From: Streptomyces sp. NRRL WC-3742
Lineage (GTDB): Bacteria > Actinomycetota > Actinomycetes > Streptomycetales > Streptomycetaceae
Reading direction: 5' to 3'
Length of the DNA: 64,000 nt
NCBI RefSeq assembly: GCF_000720635.1
Contig: NZ_JOCF01000047.1
Location: forward strand, 1-64,000
Positions within the stretch are counted from its first letter, which is position 1, and every line of letters starts with the position of its first letter. This document shows, piece after piece, positions 55,603-63,325 of this stretch. A program made the position numbers and the translations under genes. Under the pieces are notes generated by a model. It had not been told where the DNA came from, searched no databases, and saw only the letters and a list, made by a program, of their open reading frames with translations.

Positions 55603-56595
55603 TCAGTCCACCGTCACGTAGTCGGGGCCGGAGTAGCGTCCGGTGGCGAGCTTCTGGCGCTGCATCAGCAGGTCGTTGAGCAGGCTGGAGGCGCCGAAGC
55701 GGAACCAGTGCGGGGACAGCCAGTCGTCGCCGAGGGTCTCGTTGACCATCACCAGGTACTTCATGGCGTCCTTGGTGGTGCGGATGCCGCCCGCGGGCTT
55801 CACGCCGACCTGCACGCCGGTGGCCTCGCGGAAGTCGCGGACGGCCTCGAGCATCAGCAGGGTGACCGGCGGGGTCGCGTTGACGGCGACCTTGCCGGTG
55901 GAGGTCTTGATGAAGTCGGCGCCGGCCAGCATCGCCAGCCAGGAGGCGCGGCGCACGTTGTCGTACGTCTGCAGCTCGCCGGTCTCGAAGATCACCTTGA
56001 GGTGGGCGGAGGTGCCGTCGGCGCGCTTGCACGCCTCCTTGACGGCGACGATCTCGTTGAAGACGTCGAAGTAGCGGCCGGAGAGGAAGGCGCCGCGGTC
56101 GATCACCATGTCGATCTCGTCGGCGCCCGCGGCCACCGCGTCGGCGGTGTCGGCGAGCTTGACCGGGAGGGCGGCGCGGCCCGCCGGGAAGGCGGTGGCG
56201 ACGGAGGCGACCTGGATGTCGGTGCCGCGCAGGGCGTCCTTCGCGGTGGCGACCATGTCCGGGTAGACGCAGATCGCGGCGACGCGGGGGGTGGTCGGGT
56301 CGGTCGGGTCGGGGGTCCTGCCCTTGGCGCACAGGGCGCGCACCTTGCCGACCGTGTCCGCGCCCTCGAGCGTGGTCAGGTCGATCATGGAGATCGCCAG
56401 GTCGATGGCGTACGCCTTCGCCGTGGTCTTGATCGAGCGGGTTCCGAGGGTGGCGGCACGCGCCTCCAGGCCGACCTGGTCGACGCCGGGCAGGCCGTGC
56501 AGGAAGCGGCGGAGCGAGGCCGCGGACGCCGCAACGTCCGAGAGGCCGCTGCCCGCAACGCCGGGGGCATTGGCTGCAACAGTGGACATAGTCAC
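55603..56595 (-). CDS. deoC: Deoxyribose-phosphate aldolase
   Basis: DeoC splits 2-deoxyribose-5-phosphate into glyceraldehyde-3-phosphate and acetaldehyde. The 330 residues include IDLAISMIDLTTLEG, VASVATAFPAGR, EIDMVIDRGAFLSG (catalytic Asp region), KVIFETGELQTYD, FIKTSTGK (the Schiff-base Lys) and VGVKPAGGIRT (second Lys). The length is that of the actinobacterial/animal-type DERA with an extra N-terminus. GTG 56595 lies 6 nt after the TATGCT box (56607-56602), so it is probably leaderless; ATG 56589 is alternative. It is first in an operon with two ALDH genes. Confidence 0.95.
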   Translation of the reverse strand: MTMSTVAANAPGVAGSGLSDVAASAASLRRFLHGLPGVDQVGLEARAATLGTRSIKTTAKAYAIDLAISMIDLTTLEGADTVGKVRALCAKGRTPDPTDPTTPRVAAICVYPDMVATAKDALRGTDIQVASVATAFPAGRAALPVKLADTADAVAAGADEIDMVIDRGAFLSGRYFDVFNEIVAVKEACKRADGTSAHLKVIFETGELQTYDNVRRASWLAMLAGADFIKTSTGKVAVNATPPVTLLMLEAVRDFREATGVQVGVKPAGGIRTTKDAMKYLVMVNETLGDDWLSPHWFRFGASSLLNDLLMQRQKLATGRYSGPDYVTVD

Positions 56596-56608
56596 CAGAC
56601 CAGCATAT

Positions 56609-56620
56609 CTACGCGCGTAG
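56609..56620. promoter_or_regulatory. Operator CTACGCGCGTAG before deoC-ald operon
   Basis: An exact copy lies 1 bp upstream of the TATGCT -10 box on the minus strand. The palindrome thus fills the spacer between -35 and -10 of the deoC promoter. Confidence 0.7.
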
Positions 56621-56766
56621 TCGTCCGCTAGAGCGCCCCCCTTTCGTGGCCGGACCGAGATCTGGGGGTGGGGCGGGTCAGGGATTCACCGGATGGTGCG
56701 CAGATCGATCAATAGTGCGCAGAAATCCCCGTGGTCCACATTCTGGGAAGTGGGTACCCTGTGCTC

Positions 56767-57033
56767 ATGAGTGTCACAGGCGACCGCCCGGTGGAAGCCA
56801 CGACCACGGTCGGGCACCGAGGGCGCATCATCCTGCCCGTCGCCATCCAGCGTGCCGCGCACATGCAGGAGGGCGCGCGCGTCCACCTGCGTGTGCTCGA
56901 GGACGGCGGCGTGATCATCGAGACCGCCGAGGACATCAAGCGCCGGCTGAAGTTCCGGCTCCCGGCCGGCGTCGACCTCGCGGCCGACGACCGCGCGGAA
57001 GCGGACGAGGACGAGGAGCGCGGCGCCGTATGA
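56767..57033 (+). CDS. AbrB/VapB-type antitoxin
   Basis: The 88-residue protein has the AbrB swapped-hairpin motif TTTVGHRGRIILPVAIQRAAHMQEGARVHLRVLEDGGVIIE (about 9-50), followed by an acidic C-terminal tail rich in Glu and Asp that would bind the toxin. The ATG at 56767 is 7 nt after TACCCT (56754-56759). It overlaps the PIN-domain gene by 4 bp. Together they look like a type II toxin-antitoxin pair. It lies between deoC and the PGM2-like mutase, where it has no obvious metabolic link. Confidence 0.82.
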   Translation: MSVTGDRPVEATTTVGHRGRIILPVAIQRAAHMQEGARVHLRVLEDGGVIIETAEDIKRRLKFRLPAGVDLAADDRAEADEDEERGAV

Positions 57034-57488
57034 CCCGCCTTCTCGACGCGGGAGCGGTCCTCGCCTGGATGGCCGACGAGCCCGGAGCCGCCCAGGTCGA
57101 GGACGTCCTCGACGGCGCCCGGCTGCCCACCGTCTGCCTCACCGAGGTCCTGCGCCGCGCCCAGGCGTACGGACACCCCAGCCCGCCGCGCCGCATCGCG
57201 GACGACCTGGTTGGCGCCGGCCTGGTCATCGTCGAGGACGTCACCCAGGCCGACGCCGTCCGGGCCGCCGAGCTGCGCCACCTCTCGTACGCCACGAGAT
57301 CCCGGTGGACCGAGGACGACCTGCGGCACATCAGGTCCGCCAGGCCCGGGACCCTGTCCACCGCCGACTCGCTGTGCATCGCCGTCGCCGAACGCCTCGA
57401 CCTTCCCGTCCTGACCACGGATCGCGCCTGGTCGGTGGTCGAGCGCCTCGCCGGCGGCTTCCGGGCCGAGGTCGTACACATCCGCTAG
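57030..57488 (+). CDS. PIN-domain VapC-type toxin
   Basis: The 152-residue PIN protein opens LLDAGAVLAWMADEPGA (first acidic residue, Asp6) and continues with TVCLTEVLRRAQ (Glu near 39), RPGTLSTADSLCIAVAERL (Asp near 113) and LTTDRAWS (Asp near 132). These four acidic positions fit the VapC RNase site. It is translated from ATG 57030, which overlaps the antitoxin stop. The probable activity is cleavage of a tRNA or rRNA; no target can be deduced. Confidence 0.85.
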   Translation: MTRLLDAGAVLAWMADEPGAAQVEDVLDGARLPTVCLTEVLRRAQAYGHPSPPRRIADDLVGAGLVIVEDVTQADAVRAAELRHLSYATRSRWTEDDLRHIRSARPGTLSTADSLCIAVAERLDLPVLTTDRAWSVVERLAGGFRAEVVHIR

Positions 57489-57555
57489 GCGTTCGTCGTC
57501 GAACGGTGATCGTCGGGGCCTGTGGTCTCCCGCGGGCATGGGGCAGAATCAGGCC

Positions 57556-58233
57556 ATGACCCAATCCGACGGCGGGCCCCACCAGGGCCGGCCCGCTCCC
57601 GACGGGGACCAGGCGTACGCGGACCGCGTGTACCGCTCCGTCCCCGGTGTGATCACCGGCGTGATGCTGCTCGCCCTCGCCGCCTGGCTGATCGGCGACG
57701 CCGTGCTGAACGGGACGGGCAGGACCCCGTACGTGTCGCTCGCCGCCCTGCCGCTGTTCGCCGCCCCGGTGATCGCCTACACCCTGCGCCCGGTGGTGCG
57801 GGCGACCGCCGCCGGGCTGCTGGTGTGCAACCCGTGGCGCACGATCACCGCGCCCTGGGCCTCGGTGGACGCCCTGCGCGCCGGGTACTCGGTCGAGTTG
57901 CTCGCCGGCGGAAAGAAGTACCAGGTCTGGGCCGTGCCGGTGTCGCTGCGCCAGCGCAAGCGGGCCGGCCGGCTGCGGGCGGAGAACCAGGGCGGGGAGC
58001 ACGCCTCCCGGGTCGGGATGATCTTCGGCCGCCAGGCCAACCCGGTGGTCGTCGGCTCCCCGGACCCGACGAAGGCGTGGTCCGATCAGGTGACCGCCGT
58101 GCTCCAGGAGATGGCCGAGCGCAAGGCCGGCGACCCGGCGGCCGCCGGGCCGGTCGTGGTGCGCTGGTGCTGGTGGCTGATCGCGCCGACGCTGATCGGG
58201 CTGGTCGCGCTGATCACGGTGATCGCGGTCTGA
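57556..58233 (+). CDS. PH-domain membrane protein
   Basis: The 225-residue protein has two N-terminal helices (about 32-54 and 66-88), a central PH-like beta domain that begins VRATAAGLLVCNPWRTITAPWASVDAL, and a C-terminal helix WCWWLIAPTLIGLVALITVIAV. This arrangement is common in actinobacterial PH domain-containing proteins of unknown function. ATG 57556 lies 6 nt after CAGAAT. It is convergent with the mutase gene. Its distance from the VapBC-like pair is 67 bp. Confidence 0.78.
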   Translation: MTQSDGGPHQGRPAPDGDQAYADRVYRSVPGVITGVMLLALAAWLIGDAVLNGTGRTPYVSLAALPLFAAPVIAYTLRPVVRATAAGLLVCNPWRTITAPWASVDALRAGYSVELLAGGKKYQVWAVPVSLRQRKRAGRLRAENQGGEHASRVGMIFGRQANPVVVGSPDPTKAWSDQVTAVLQEMAERKAGDPAAAGPVVVRWCWWLIAPTLIGLVALITVIAV

Positions 58234-58257
58234 CCGCTCTCGGAACGTACGTACGGA

Positions 58258-58288
58258 GAAGGGCCCGCCGAGTACCGGCGGGCCCTTC
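58258..58288. terminator. 13-bp stem hairpin between PH-domain and mutase genes
   Basis: Arms 58258-58270 and 58276-58288 are perfect inverted copies around AGTAC, lying between two convergent genes. Confidence 0.85.
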
Positions 58289-58302
58289 CGTCGTGGCGGG
58301 GG

Positions 58303-60021
58303 TCAGATCCCGGCGGCCGCGGCGAGGTCGCGCTTGATCGCGTCGAGCAGTTCGGCGGCCCGCGTACGGGCGGCGCCGAGGTCGGCGGCGGTGGCGACCG
58401 GGAGGACGACCTCCAGGTAGCACTTGAGCTTGGGCTCGGTGCCGGAGGGCCGGACCACGATCCGCGCGGAGCGCACGGCCTCGCCCTCCAGGTAGTAGCG
58501 CAGCCCGTCGGTGGGCGGCAGCTCGGCGGAGCCGGCGGACAGGTCGTCGGCGCGGGTGACGGCCAGGCCGGCCACGGCGGTCGGCGGCTGCTCGCGCAGG
58601 CGGCGCATGGCGTCGGCGATCAGCGAGAGGTCCTGGACGCGGACGGAGAGCTGGTCGGTGGCGTGCAGGCCGTGCTCCAGCGCCAGGTCGTCCAGCAGGT
58701 CGGTCAGGGTGCGGCCGGACTTCTTCAGGGTGGCGGCCAGTTCGGCGACGAGCAGGGCGGCGGTGACGCCGTCCTTGTCGCGCACGCCCTGCGGGTCGAC
58801 GCAGTAGCCGAGCGCCTCCTCGTAGCCGTAGCGCAGGCCCTCGGCGCGGGAGAGCCACTTGAAGCCGGTCAGCGTCTCGGCGTAGTCCAGGCCCGCGGCC
58901 TCGGCGATCCGGCCGAGCAGGGTGGCGGAGACGATGGTGGTGGCGAAGGTGCCCTCGGCCTTCTTGGCGACGAGCGCCGAGCCGAGCAGCGCGCCGACCT
59001 CGTCGCCGCGCAGCATCCGCCAGCCGGAGGTGCCGTTGCCGGAGCCGGCCGCGTTGCCGTTGACGGGCACGGCCACCGCGCAGCGGTCGGCGTCCGGGTC
59101 GTTGGCGATCACGATGTCCGGGCCGACGGAGGCGGCGGTGCGGAAGGCGAGGTCCATCGCCCCCGGCTCCTCCGGGTTGGGGAAGGCGACGGTCGGGAAG
59201 TCGGGGTCGGGCTCGGCCTGTTCGGCGACGACGGTCGGCGCGGGGAAGCCGGCCCGGCGGAAGGCGGCGACGAGGGTGTCGCGGCCGACGCCGTGCATCG
59301 GGGTGTAGACCACGTCGAGGTCGCGCGGGCTGTGCTCGTCCACGATGCTGACGGCCCGGTCCAGGTACGCCTCGACGACCTCCTCGCCGAGCACCTCCCA
59401 GCCGCCGTCGGCGCGCGGGACGTCGTCCAGCGAGCCGATCGCGTCGATCTCGGCGGCGATCCCGGCGTCGGCCGGCGGGACGATCTGCGAGCCGTCGCCC
59501 AGGTAGACCTTGTAGCCGTTGTCCTGCGGCGGGTTGTGGCTCGCGGTGACGGTGACGCCGGCCGCCGCGCCCAGGTGGCGGACGGCGAAGGCGAGCACCG
59601 GGGTCGGCAGCGCGCGGGGCAGCAGCGCGGCGCGCAGGCCCGCGCCGACGACCACAGCGGCGGTGTCCCGGGCGAAGTCGTACGACTTGTGGCGGGCGTC
59701 GTAGCCGATGACGACCAGGTCGCCCAGGCCCTCCTTCTTCACGTACGCGACCAGGCCGGCGGCGGCCCGGATCACCACGGCGCGGTTCATCCGCATCGGG
59801 CCGGCACCGAGCTCGCCGCGCAGGCCCGCGGTGCCGAACTGGAGGCGGTCGGCGAAGCGCCCGGCCAGCTCGGCCCAGGCGAGCTGGCCGTCCTCCTCGG
59901 CCCCGGGGGCCTCGGCCCGGGCCAGCAGGGCGGACAGTTCCTCGCGGGTCTGCGGGTCCGGGTCCTCGGCCAGCCAGGTCCGGGCCCGGGCGAGGAGGTC
60001 GGTGGTGGTTGCCTGCGTCAT
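58303..60021 (-). CDS. PGM2-like phosphopentose/phosphosugar mutase
   Basis: The 572-residue alpha-D-phosphohexomutase superfamily protein has the phosphoserine loop VTASHNPPQDNGYKVY (Ser161), the metal loop ANDPDADRCAVAVP, the sugar loop GYEEALGYCVDPQGVRDKDGV and the phosphate-binding RPSGTEPKLKCYLE. The EEALGYxxxxxxxDKDGV pattern is that of PGM2/PGM2L1, which in animals prefers pentose-1-phosphates. It could therefore convert (deoxy)ribose-1-phosphate from DeoA and PunA to the 5-phosphate used by DeoC. ATG 60021 has GGAG about 10 nt upstream; ATG 60036 is an alternative. It lies beside punA. Confidence 0.85.
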   Translation of the reverse strand: MTQATTTDLLARARTWLAEDPDPQTREELSALLARAEAPGAEEDGQLAWAELAGRFADRLQFGTAGLRGELGAGPMRMNRAVVIRAAAGLVAYVKKEGLGDLVVIGYDARHKSYDFARDTAAVVVGAGLRAALLPRALPTPVLAFAVRHLGAAAGVTVTASHNPPQDNGYKVYLGDGSQIVPPADAGIAAEIDAIGSLDDVPRADGGWEVLGEEVVEAYLDRAVSIVDEHSPRDLDVVYTPMHGVGRDTLVAAFRRAGFPAPTVVAEQAEPDPDFPTVAFPNPEEPGAMDLAFRTAASVGPDIVIANDPDADRCAVAVPVNGNAAGSGNGTSGWRMLRGDEVGALLGSALVAKKAEGTFATTIVSATLLGRIAEAAGLDYAETLTGFKWLSRAEGLRYGYEEALGYCVDPQGVRDKDGVTAALLVAELAATLKKSGRTLTDLLDDLALEHGLHATDQLSVRVQDLSLIADAMRRLREQPPTAVAGLAVTRADDLSAGSAELPPTDGLRYYLEGEAVRSARIVVRPSGTEPKLKCYLEVVLPVATAADLGAARTRAAELLDAIKRDLAAAAGI

Positions 60022-60100
60022 GGTCTGCAGCTCCATCGGGAAGTGCGTCGGTGGGTCGGCCGGAGGGTTCCGCGCGATGAGAAAGGGGTGTGCACATGCG

Positions 60101-60155
60101 GACGGGGCCCACGGGAGGGCGTGATCAGCGGATCACGCCGCCCGTGGGCCCCGTC
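60101..60155. terminator. Branched hairpin between punA and mutase genes
   Basis: An outer 15-bp stem (60101-60115 with 60141-60155) encloses an inner CGTGATC/GATCACG stem. It lies 25 bp past the punA stop on the minus strand. Confidence 0.8.
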
Positions 60156-60180
60156 TCATGCATTCTGCGCCTGGAGGGCG

Positions 60181-61002
60181 TCAGATCCGCTCAAGGACCT
60201 TCGCCAGCAGCTCGCCCATGCGCTCGGCGGAAGCCTTGCCGGCCTCCAGGACCTCGGCGTGGTTGAGCGGCTCGCCGGTGATGCCGGCGGCCAGGTTGGT
60301 GACCAGGGAGATGCCGAGCACCTCGGCGCCGGCCTCGCGGGCGGCGATGGCCTCCAGGGTGGTGGACATGCCGACCAGCTCGCCGCCGATGACCCGGGCC
60401 ATGTTGACCTCGGCCGGGGTCTCGTAGTGCGGGCCGCGGAACTGGACGTAGACGGCCTCGTCCAGGGTCGGGTCGACCTCGCGGCACAGGGTGCGCAGCC
60501 GCTTGGAGTACAGGTCGGTGAGGTCGACGAAGTTGGCGCCGACGATCGGGGAGTCCCCGGTCAGGTTGATGTGGTCGCTGATCAGCACCGGCTGGCCCGG
60601 GGTCCAGCCCTGGCGCAGGCCGCCGCAGCCGTTGGTCAGCACGATGATCCCGCAGCCGGCCGCGGCGGCGGTGCGCACGCCGTGGACGACGGTGGCGACG
60701 CCGTGACCCTCGTAGTAGTGGTTGCGGCCGAGGAAGATCAGGGCGCGCTTGTCGCCGATCTTCACCGAGCGGATCGTACCGGCGTGTCCGGCGACGGACG
60801 GGGCGGGGAAGCCCGGGAGGTCGGTGACCGGGAACTCGGCCACGGTCTCGCCCAGGGCGTCGGCGGCCGGCACCCAGCCGGAGCCCATCACCAGGGCGAC
60901 GTCGTGCCGCTCGGCACCGGTCAGCTCGCGCAGGCGCGCGGCGGCGGCCTGGGCGGCGGCGTAGGGGTCGGTGGAGACGACCGACTGAGGAGTTGCGTTC
61001 AC
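60181..61002 (-). CDS. punA: Purine nucleoside phosphorylase
   Basis: PunA phosphorolyses inosine, guanosine and their deoxy forms to base plus pentose-1-phosphate. The 273-residue trimeric-type enzyme shows [85 protein letters not shown] and [15 protein letters not shown], followed by [13 protein letters not shown] 61002 lies 7 nt after TATCCT (61015-61010), consistent with leaderless expression. It lies next to the PGM2-like mutase, its natural partner. Confidence 0.95.
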   Translation of the reverse strand: MNATPQSVVSTDPYAAAQAAAARLRELTGAERHDVALVMGSGWVPAADALGETVAEFPVTDLPGFPAPSVAGHAGTIRSVKIGDKRALIFLGRNHYYEGHGVATVVHGVRTAAAAGCGIIVLTNGCGGLRQGWTPGQPVLISDHINLTGDSPIVGANFVDLTDLYSKRLRTLCREVDPTLDEAVYVQFRGPHYETPAEVNMARVIGGELVGMSTTLEAIAAREAGAEVLGISLVTNLAAGITGEPLNHAEVLEAGKASAERMGELLAKVLERI

Positions 61003-61027
61003 GCGTCCGAGGATAGACGGGAATCGG

Positions 61028-61039
61028 CTACGCGCGTAG
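61028..61039. promoter_or_regulatory. Operator CTACGCGCGTAG before punA
   Basis: An exact copy lies 12 bp upstream of the TATCCT -10 box on the minus strand, in the -35 to spacer region, 26 bp from the start codon. It is inferred to be a repressor site. Confidence 0.7.
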
Positions 61040-61137
61040 AAAATCGAGCGCGGCTTGCCGGATCGTTACCCGGTTGACCCGAAAGTACAGCTCGGTGGCG
61101 CTTTTCGGGTGACGCGACCGTCCGGACGTACGAGAAC

Positions 61138-61575
61138 TCAGCAGGGCCGGCGGCGAAGATCGAGTACGTAGTCGTCGGGGGCGCCCGCGCTCTCGGCGGC
61201 GTCGGCGATCAGGCCGAGGTAGCGGGCGGCGGGCAGGCCCCCCTCGTAGTCGTTGAGGACGTACGTCCAGACCTGGATGTCGCCCTCCAGGGTGTGCGCC
61301 CGCAGCTTGGTCTTGCGGTAGATGCCGAGCTGCACGCCCTCCCAGCGGTCCAGGCCCTCCTCGTCCATCGGCGCGATCTCGTACAGCGCGACGAAGACCT
61401 GCTCCTTCTCGTCCTCCACGACGGTGGCCAACGAGCCCTCCCAGCCCAGCTGTTCGCCGCCGAAGGTGAGCCGCCAGCCGTCCAGCCAGCCGGTGCCGCG
61501 CAGCGGGGAGTGCGGGGCGCGGCGGGTCATCTGCCGGGCATCGAGGTTCGTGGCATACGCGGCGTAGAGGGGCAT
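61138..61575 (-). CDS. Gamma-glutamylcyclotransferase-like (AIG2/GGCT) protein
   Basis: The 145-residue protein opens LYAAYATNLDARQM, the GGCT-fold phosphate/glutamyl-binding pattern (YxxNL). TGWLDGWRLTFGG, SLATVVEDEKEQVFVALYEI and DEEGLDRWEGVQLGIYRKTKLRAH follow, matching cyclotransferase-like and AIG2-like families. It may release 5-oxoproline from gamma-glutamyl compounds, but the substrate is not established. ATG 61575 lies 7 nt after TACTCT on the minus strand. It is divergent from the LpdA-like gene. Confidence 0.82.
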   Translation of the reverse strand: MPLYAAYATNLDARQMTRRAPHSPLRGTGWLDGWRLTFGGEQLGWEGSLATVVEDEKEQVFVALYEIAPMDEEGLDRWEGVQLGIYRKTKLRAHTLEGDIQVWTYVLNDYEGGLPAARYLGLIADAAESAGAPDDYVLDLRRRPC

Positions 61576-61681
61576 GGGGGTCAGAGTAGCCCGGCTGGGT
61601 GGGTGTGACGCATGTCCGGTACACGTCCTCACCTCCGACCCCGGCGTGGCGGCGATCCCGGCGTGCGGGACAATGGGTGGC

Positions 61682-63124
61682 GTGACTCGGATCGTGATCA
61701 TCGGTGGCGGACCCGGCGGCTACGAGGCGGCGCTGGTGGCCGCCCAGCTCGGCGCGGAGGTGACCGTCGTCGACCGCGACGGTCTGGGCGGATCGGCGGT
61801 CCTGACGGACTGCGTGCCGTCGAAGACCCTCATCGCGACCGCGGAGGTGATGACCACCTTCGACAGCTCGTACCAGGAGCTCGGCATCACCGTCCAGGAC
61901 GGCGCGGCGCGCGAGCAGGGCGAGAAGGTCGTGGGCGTGGACCTCGGCAAGGTCAACCGCCGTGTGAAGCGACTGGCCATCGCGCAGTCCCACGACATCA
62001 CCCAGTCCGTCACCCGTGCCGGGGTCACGGTGCTGCGCGGCCGCGGCCGGCTCGGCTCCGGCGGGCAGGCCGTGGACGGCTCCCGCGAGGTGCTGGTGGA
62101 CGGCCCGGACGGCTCGGTGCAGTCGCTGCGCGCCGACGCGGTGCTGATCGCCACCGGCGCGCACCCGCGCGAGGTGCCCGACGCCACGCCGGACGGCGAG
62201 CGCATCCTCACCTGGACGCAGGTGTACGACCTGGAGGAGCTGCCCCGCGAGCTGATCGTGGTCGGCTCCGGCGTCACCGGCGCCGAGTTCGCCGGCGCCT
62301 ACCAGGCGCTCGGCTCCAAGGTCACGCTGGTCTCCAGCCGTGACCGGGTGCTGCCGGGCGAGGACCCGGACGCCGCCGAGGTGCTGGAGGACGTCTTCCG
62401 CCGCCGCGGCATGAACGTGATGAGCCGCTCCCGGGCCGAGAGCGCCAAGCGCATCGGCGACCGGGTCGAGGTGACCCTCTCGGACGGCAAGGTCATCGAG
62501 GGCACCCACTGTCTGATGGCGGTCGGCTCGATCCCCAACACGGCCGAGATGGGCCTGGAGGAGGCCGGGGTCAAGCTCAACGACTGGGGCCAGATCCAGG
62601 TCGACCGGGTCTCGCGCACCAGCGCCCCCGGCGTCTACGCGGCCGGTGACTGCACCGGCGTCTTCATGCTCGCCTCGGTGGCGGCCATGCAGGGCCGGAT
62701 CGCGATGTACCACGCGCTGGGCGACGCGGTGCAGCCGCTGAACCTCAAGACCGTGGCCTCCAACGTCTTCACCGACCCGGAGATCGCCACCGTCGGCTAC
62801 ACCGCCGCCGACGTGGAGTGCGGCAAGATGGACGCCGTCGTCGTCAAGCTCCCGCTGCGCGGCAACCCCCGCGCGAAGATGCAGGGCATCCGGGACGGCT
62901 TCGTGAAGCTGTTCTGCCGCCCGGGCACCGGCATCGTGGTCGGCGGCGTGGTCGTCGCCCCGCGTGCGAGCGAGCTGATCCACCCGATCTCGCTCGCGGT
63001 GGACGCCAATCTGACGGTCGAACAGGTGGCCAGCGCCTTCACCGTCTACCCGTCCGTCTCCGGATCGACCGCCGAGGCGGCCCGGCAGCTGCACATCCGC
63101 AAGCGGGCCGACGGCGAATCCTGA
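61682..63124 (+). CDS. LpdA-like NAD(P)H-quinone dehydrogenase
   Basis: The 480-residue flavoprotein disulfide reductase relative opens RIVIIGGGPGGYEAALVAAQLGAEV. Where true disulfide reductases have GGTCxxxGC, it has GGSAVLTDCVPSKTL with only one Cys, so it cannot form the redox disulfide. It continues with the NAD loop VVGSGVTGAEFAGAYQALG, the FAD loop PGVYAAGDCTGVFMLASVAAMQGRIA and a C-terminal dimer domain starting VASNVFTDPEIATVGYT. This matches mycobacterial LpdA (Rv3303c), described as a quinone reductase. GTG 61682 lies 7 nt after GACAAT and is probably leaderless. Confidence 0.9.
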   Translation: MTRIVIIGGGPGGYEAALVAAQLGAEVTVVDRDGLGGSAVLTDCVPSKTLIATAEVMTTFDSSYQELGITVQDGAAREQGEKVVGVDLGKVNRRVKRLAIAQSHDITQSVTRAGVTVLRGRGRLGSGGQAVDGSREVLVDGPDGSVQSLRADAVLIATGAHPREVPDATPDGERILTWTQVYDLEELPRELIVVGSGVTGAEFAGAYQALGSKVTLVSSRDRVLPGEDPDAAEVLEDVFRRRGMNVMSRSRAESAKRIGDRVEVTLSDGKVIEGTHCLMAVGSIPNTAEMGLEEAGVKLNDWGQIQVDRVSRTSAPGVYAAGDCTGVFMLASVAAMQGRIAMYHALGDAVQPLNLKTVASNVFTDPEIATVGYTAADVECGKMDAVVVKLPLRGNPRAKMQGIRDGFVKLFCRPGTGIVVGGVVVAPRASELIHPISLAVDANLTVEQVASAFTVYPSVSGSTAEAARQLHIRKRADGES

Positions 63125-63142
63125 GCTCAAGGGGCACAGTTG

Positions 63143-63170
63143 AGGGCGGTCACCGGAAGGTGGCCGCCCT
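63143..63170 (+). terminator. Hairpin after the LpdA-like gene
   Basis: AGGGCGGTCACC (63143-63154) and GGTGGCCGCCCT (63159-63170) pair with one wobble around GGAA, followed by TT. It lies 18 bp after the stop. Confidence 0.7.
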
Positions 63171-63325
63171 TTCGCGCACGACGGACCGTCACCCGGACGG
63201 CGGGCGCAGCCCCGGCTTGCTGACGGCGCGTATTGTACGGTCACGCGCCGCTCGTGCGTGAGCATTTCCCGCTACCAGCTGCAAACGCATGAAAGCAGAC
63301 GGTCACGCAGGTTACCGTCAGTTCT

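Noticed and set aside
58244..58256. ACGTACGTACGG near the PH-domain gene end as another operator
   Set aside because: It resembles but does not match CTACGCGCGTAG, and it lies between convergent genes with no promoter.
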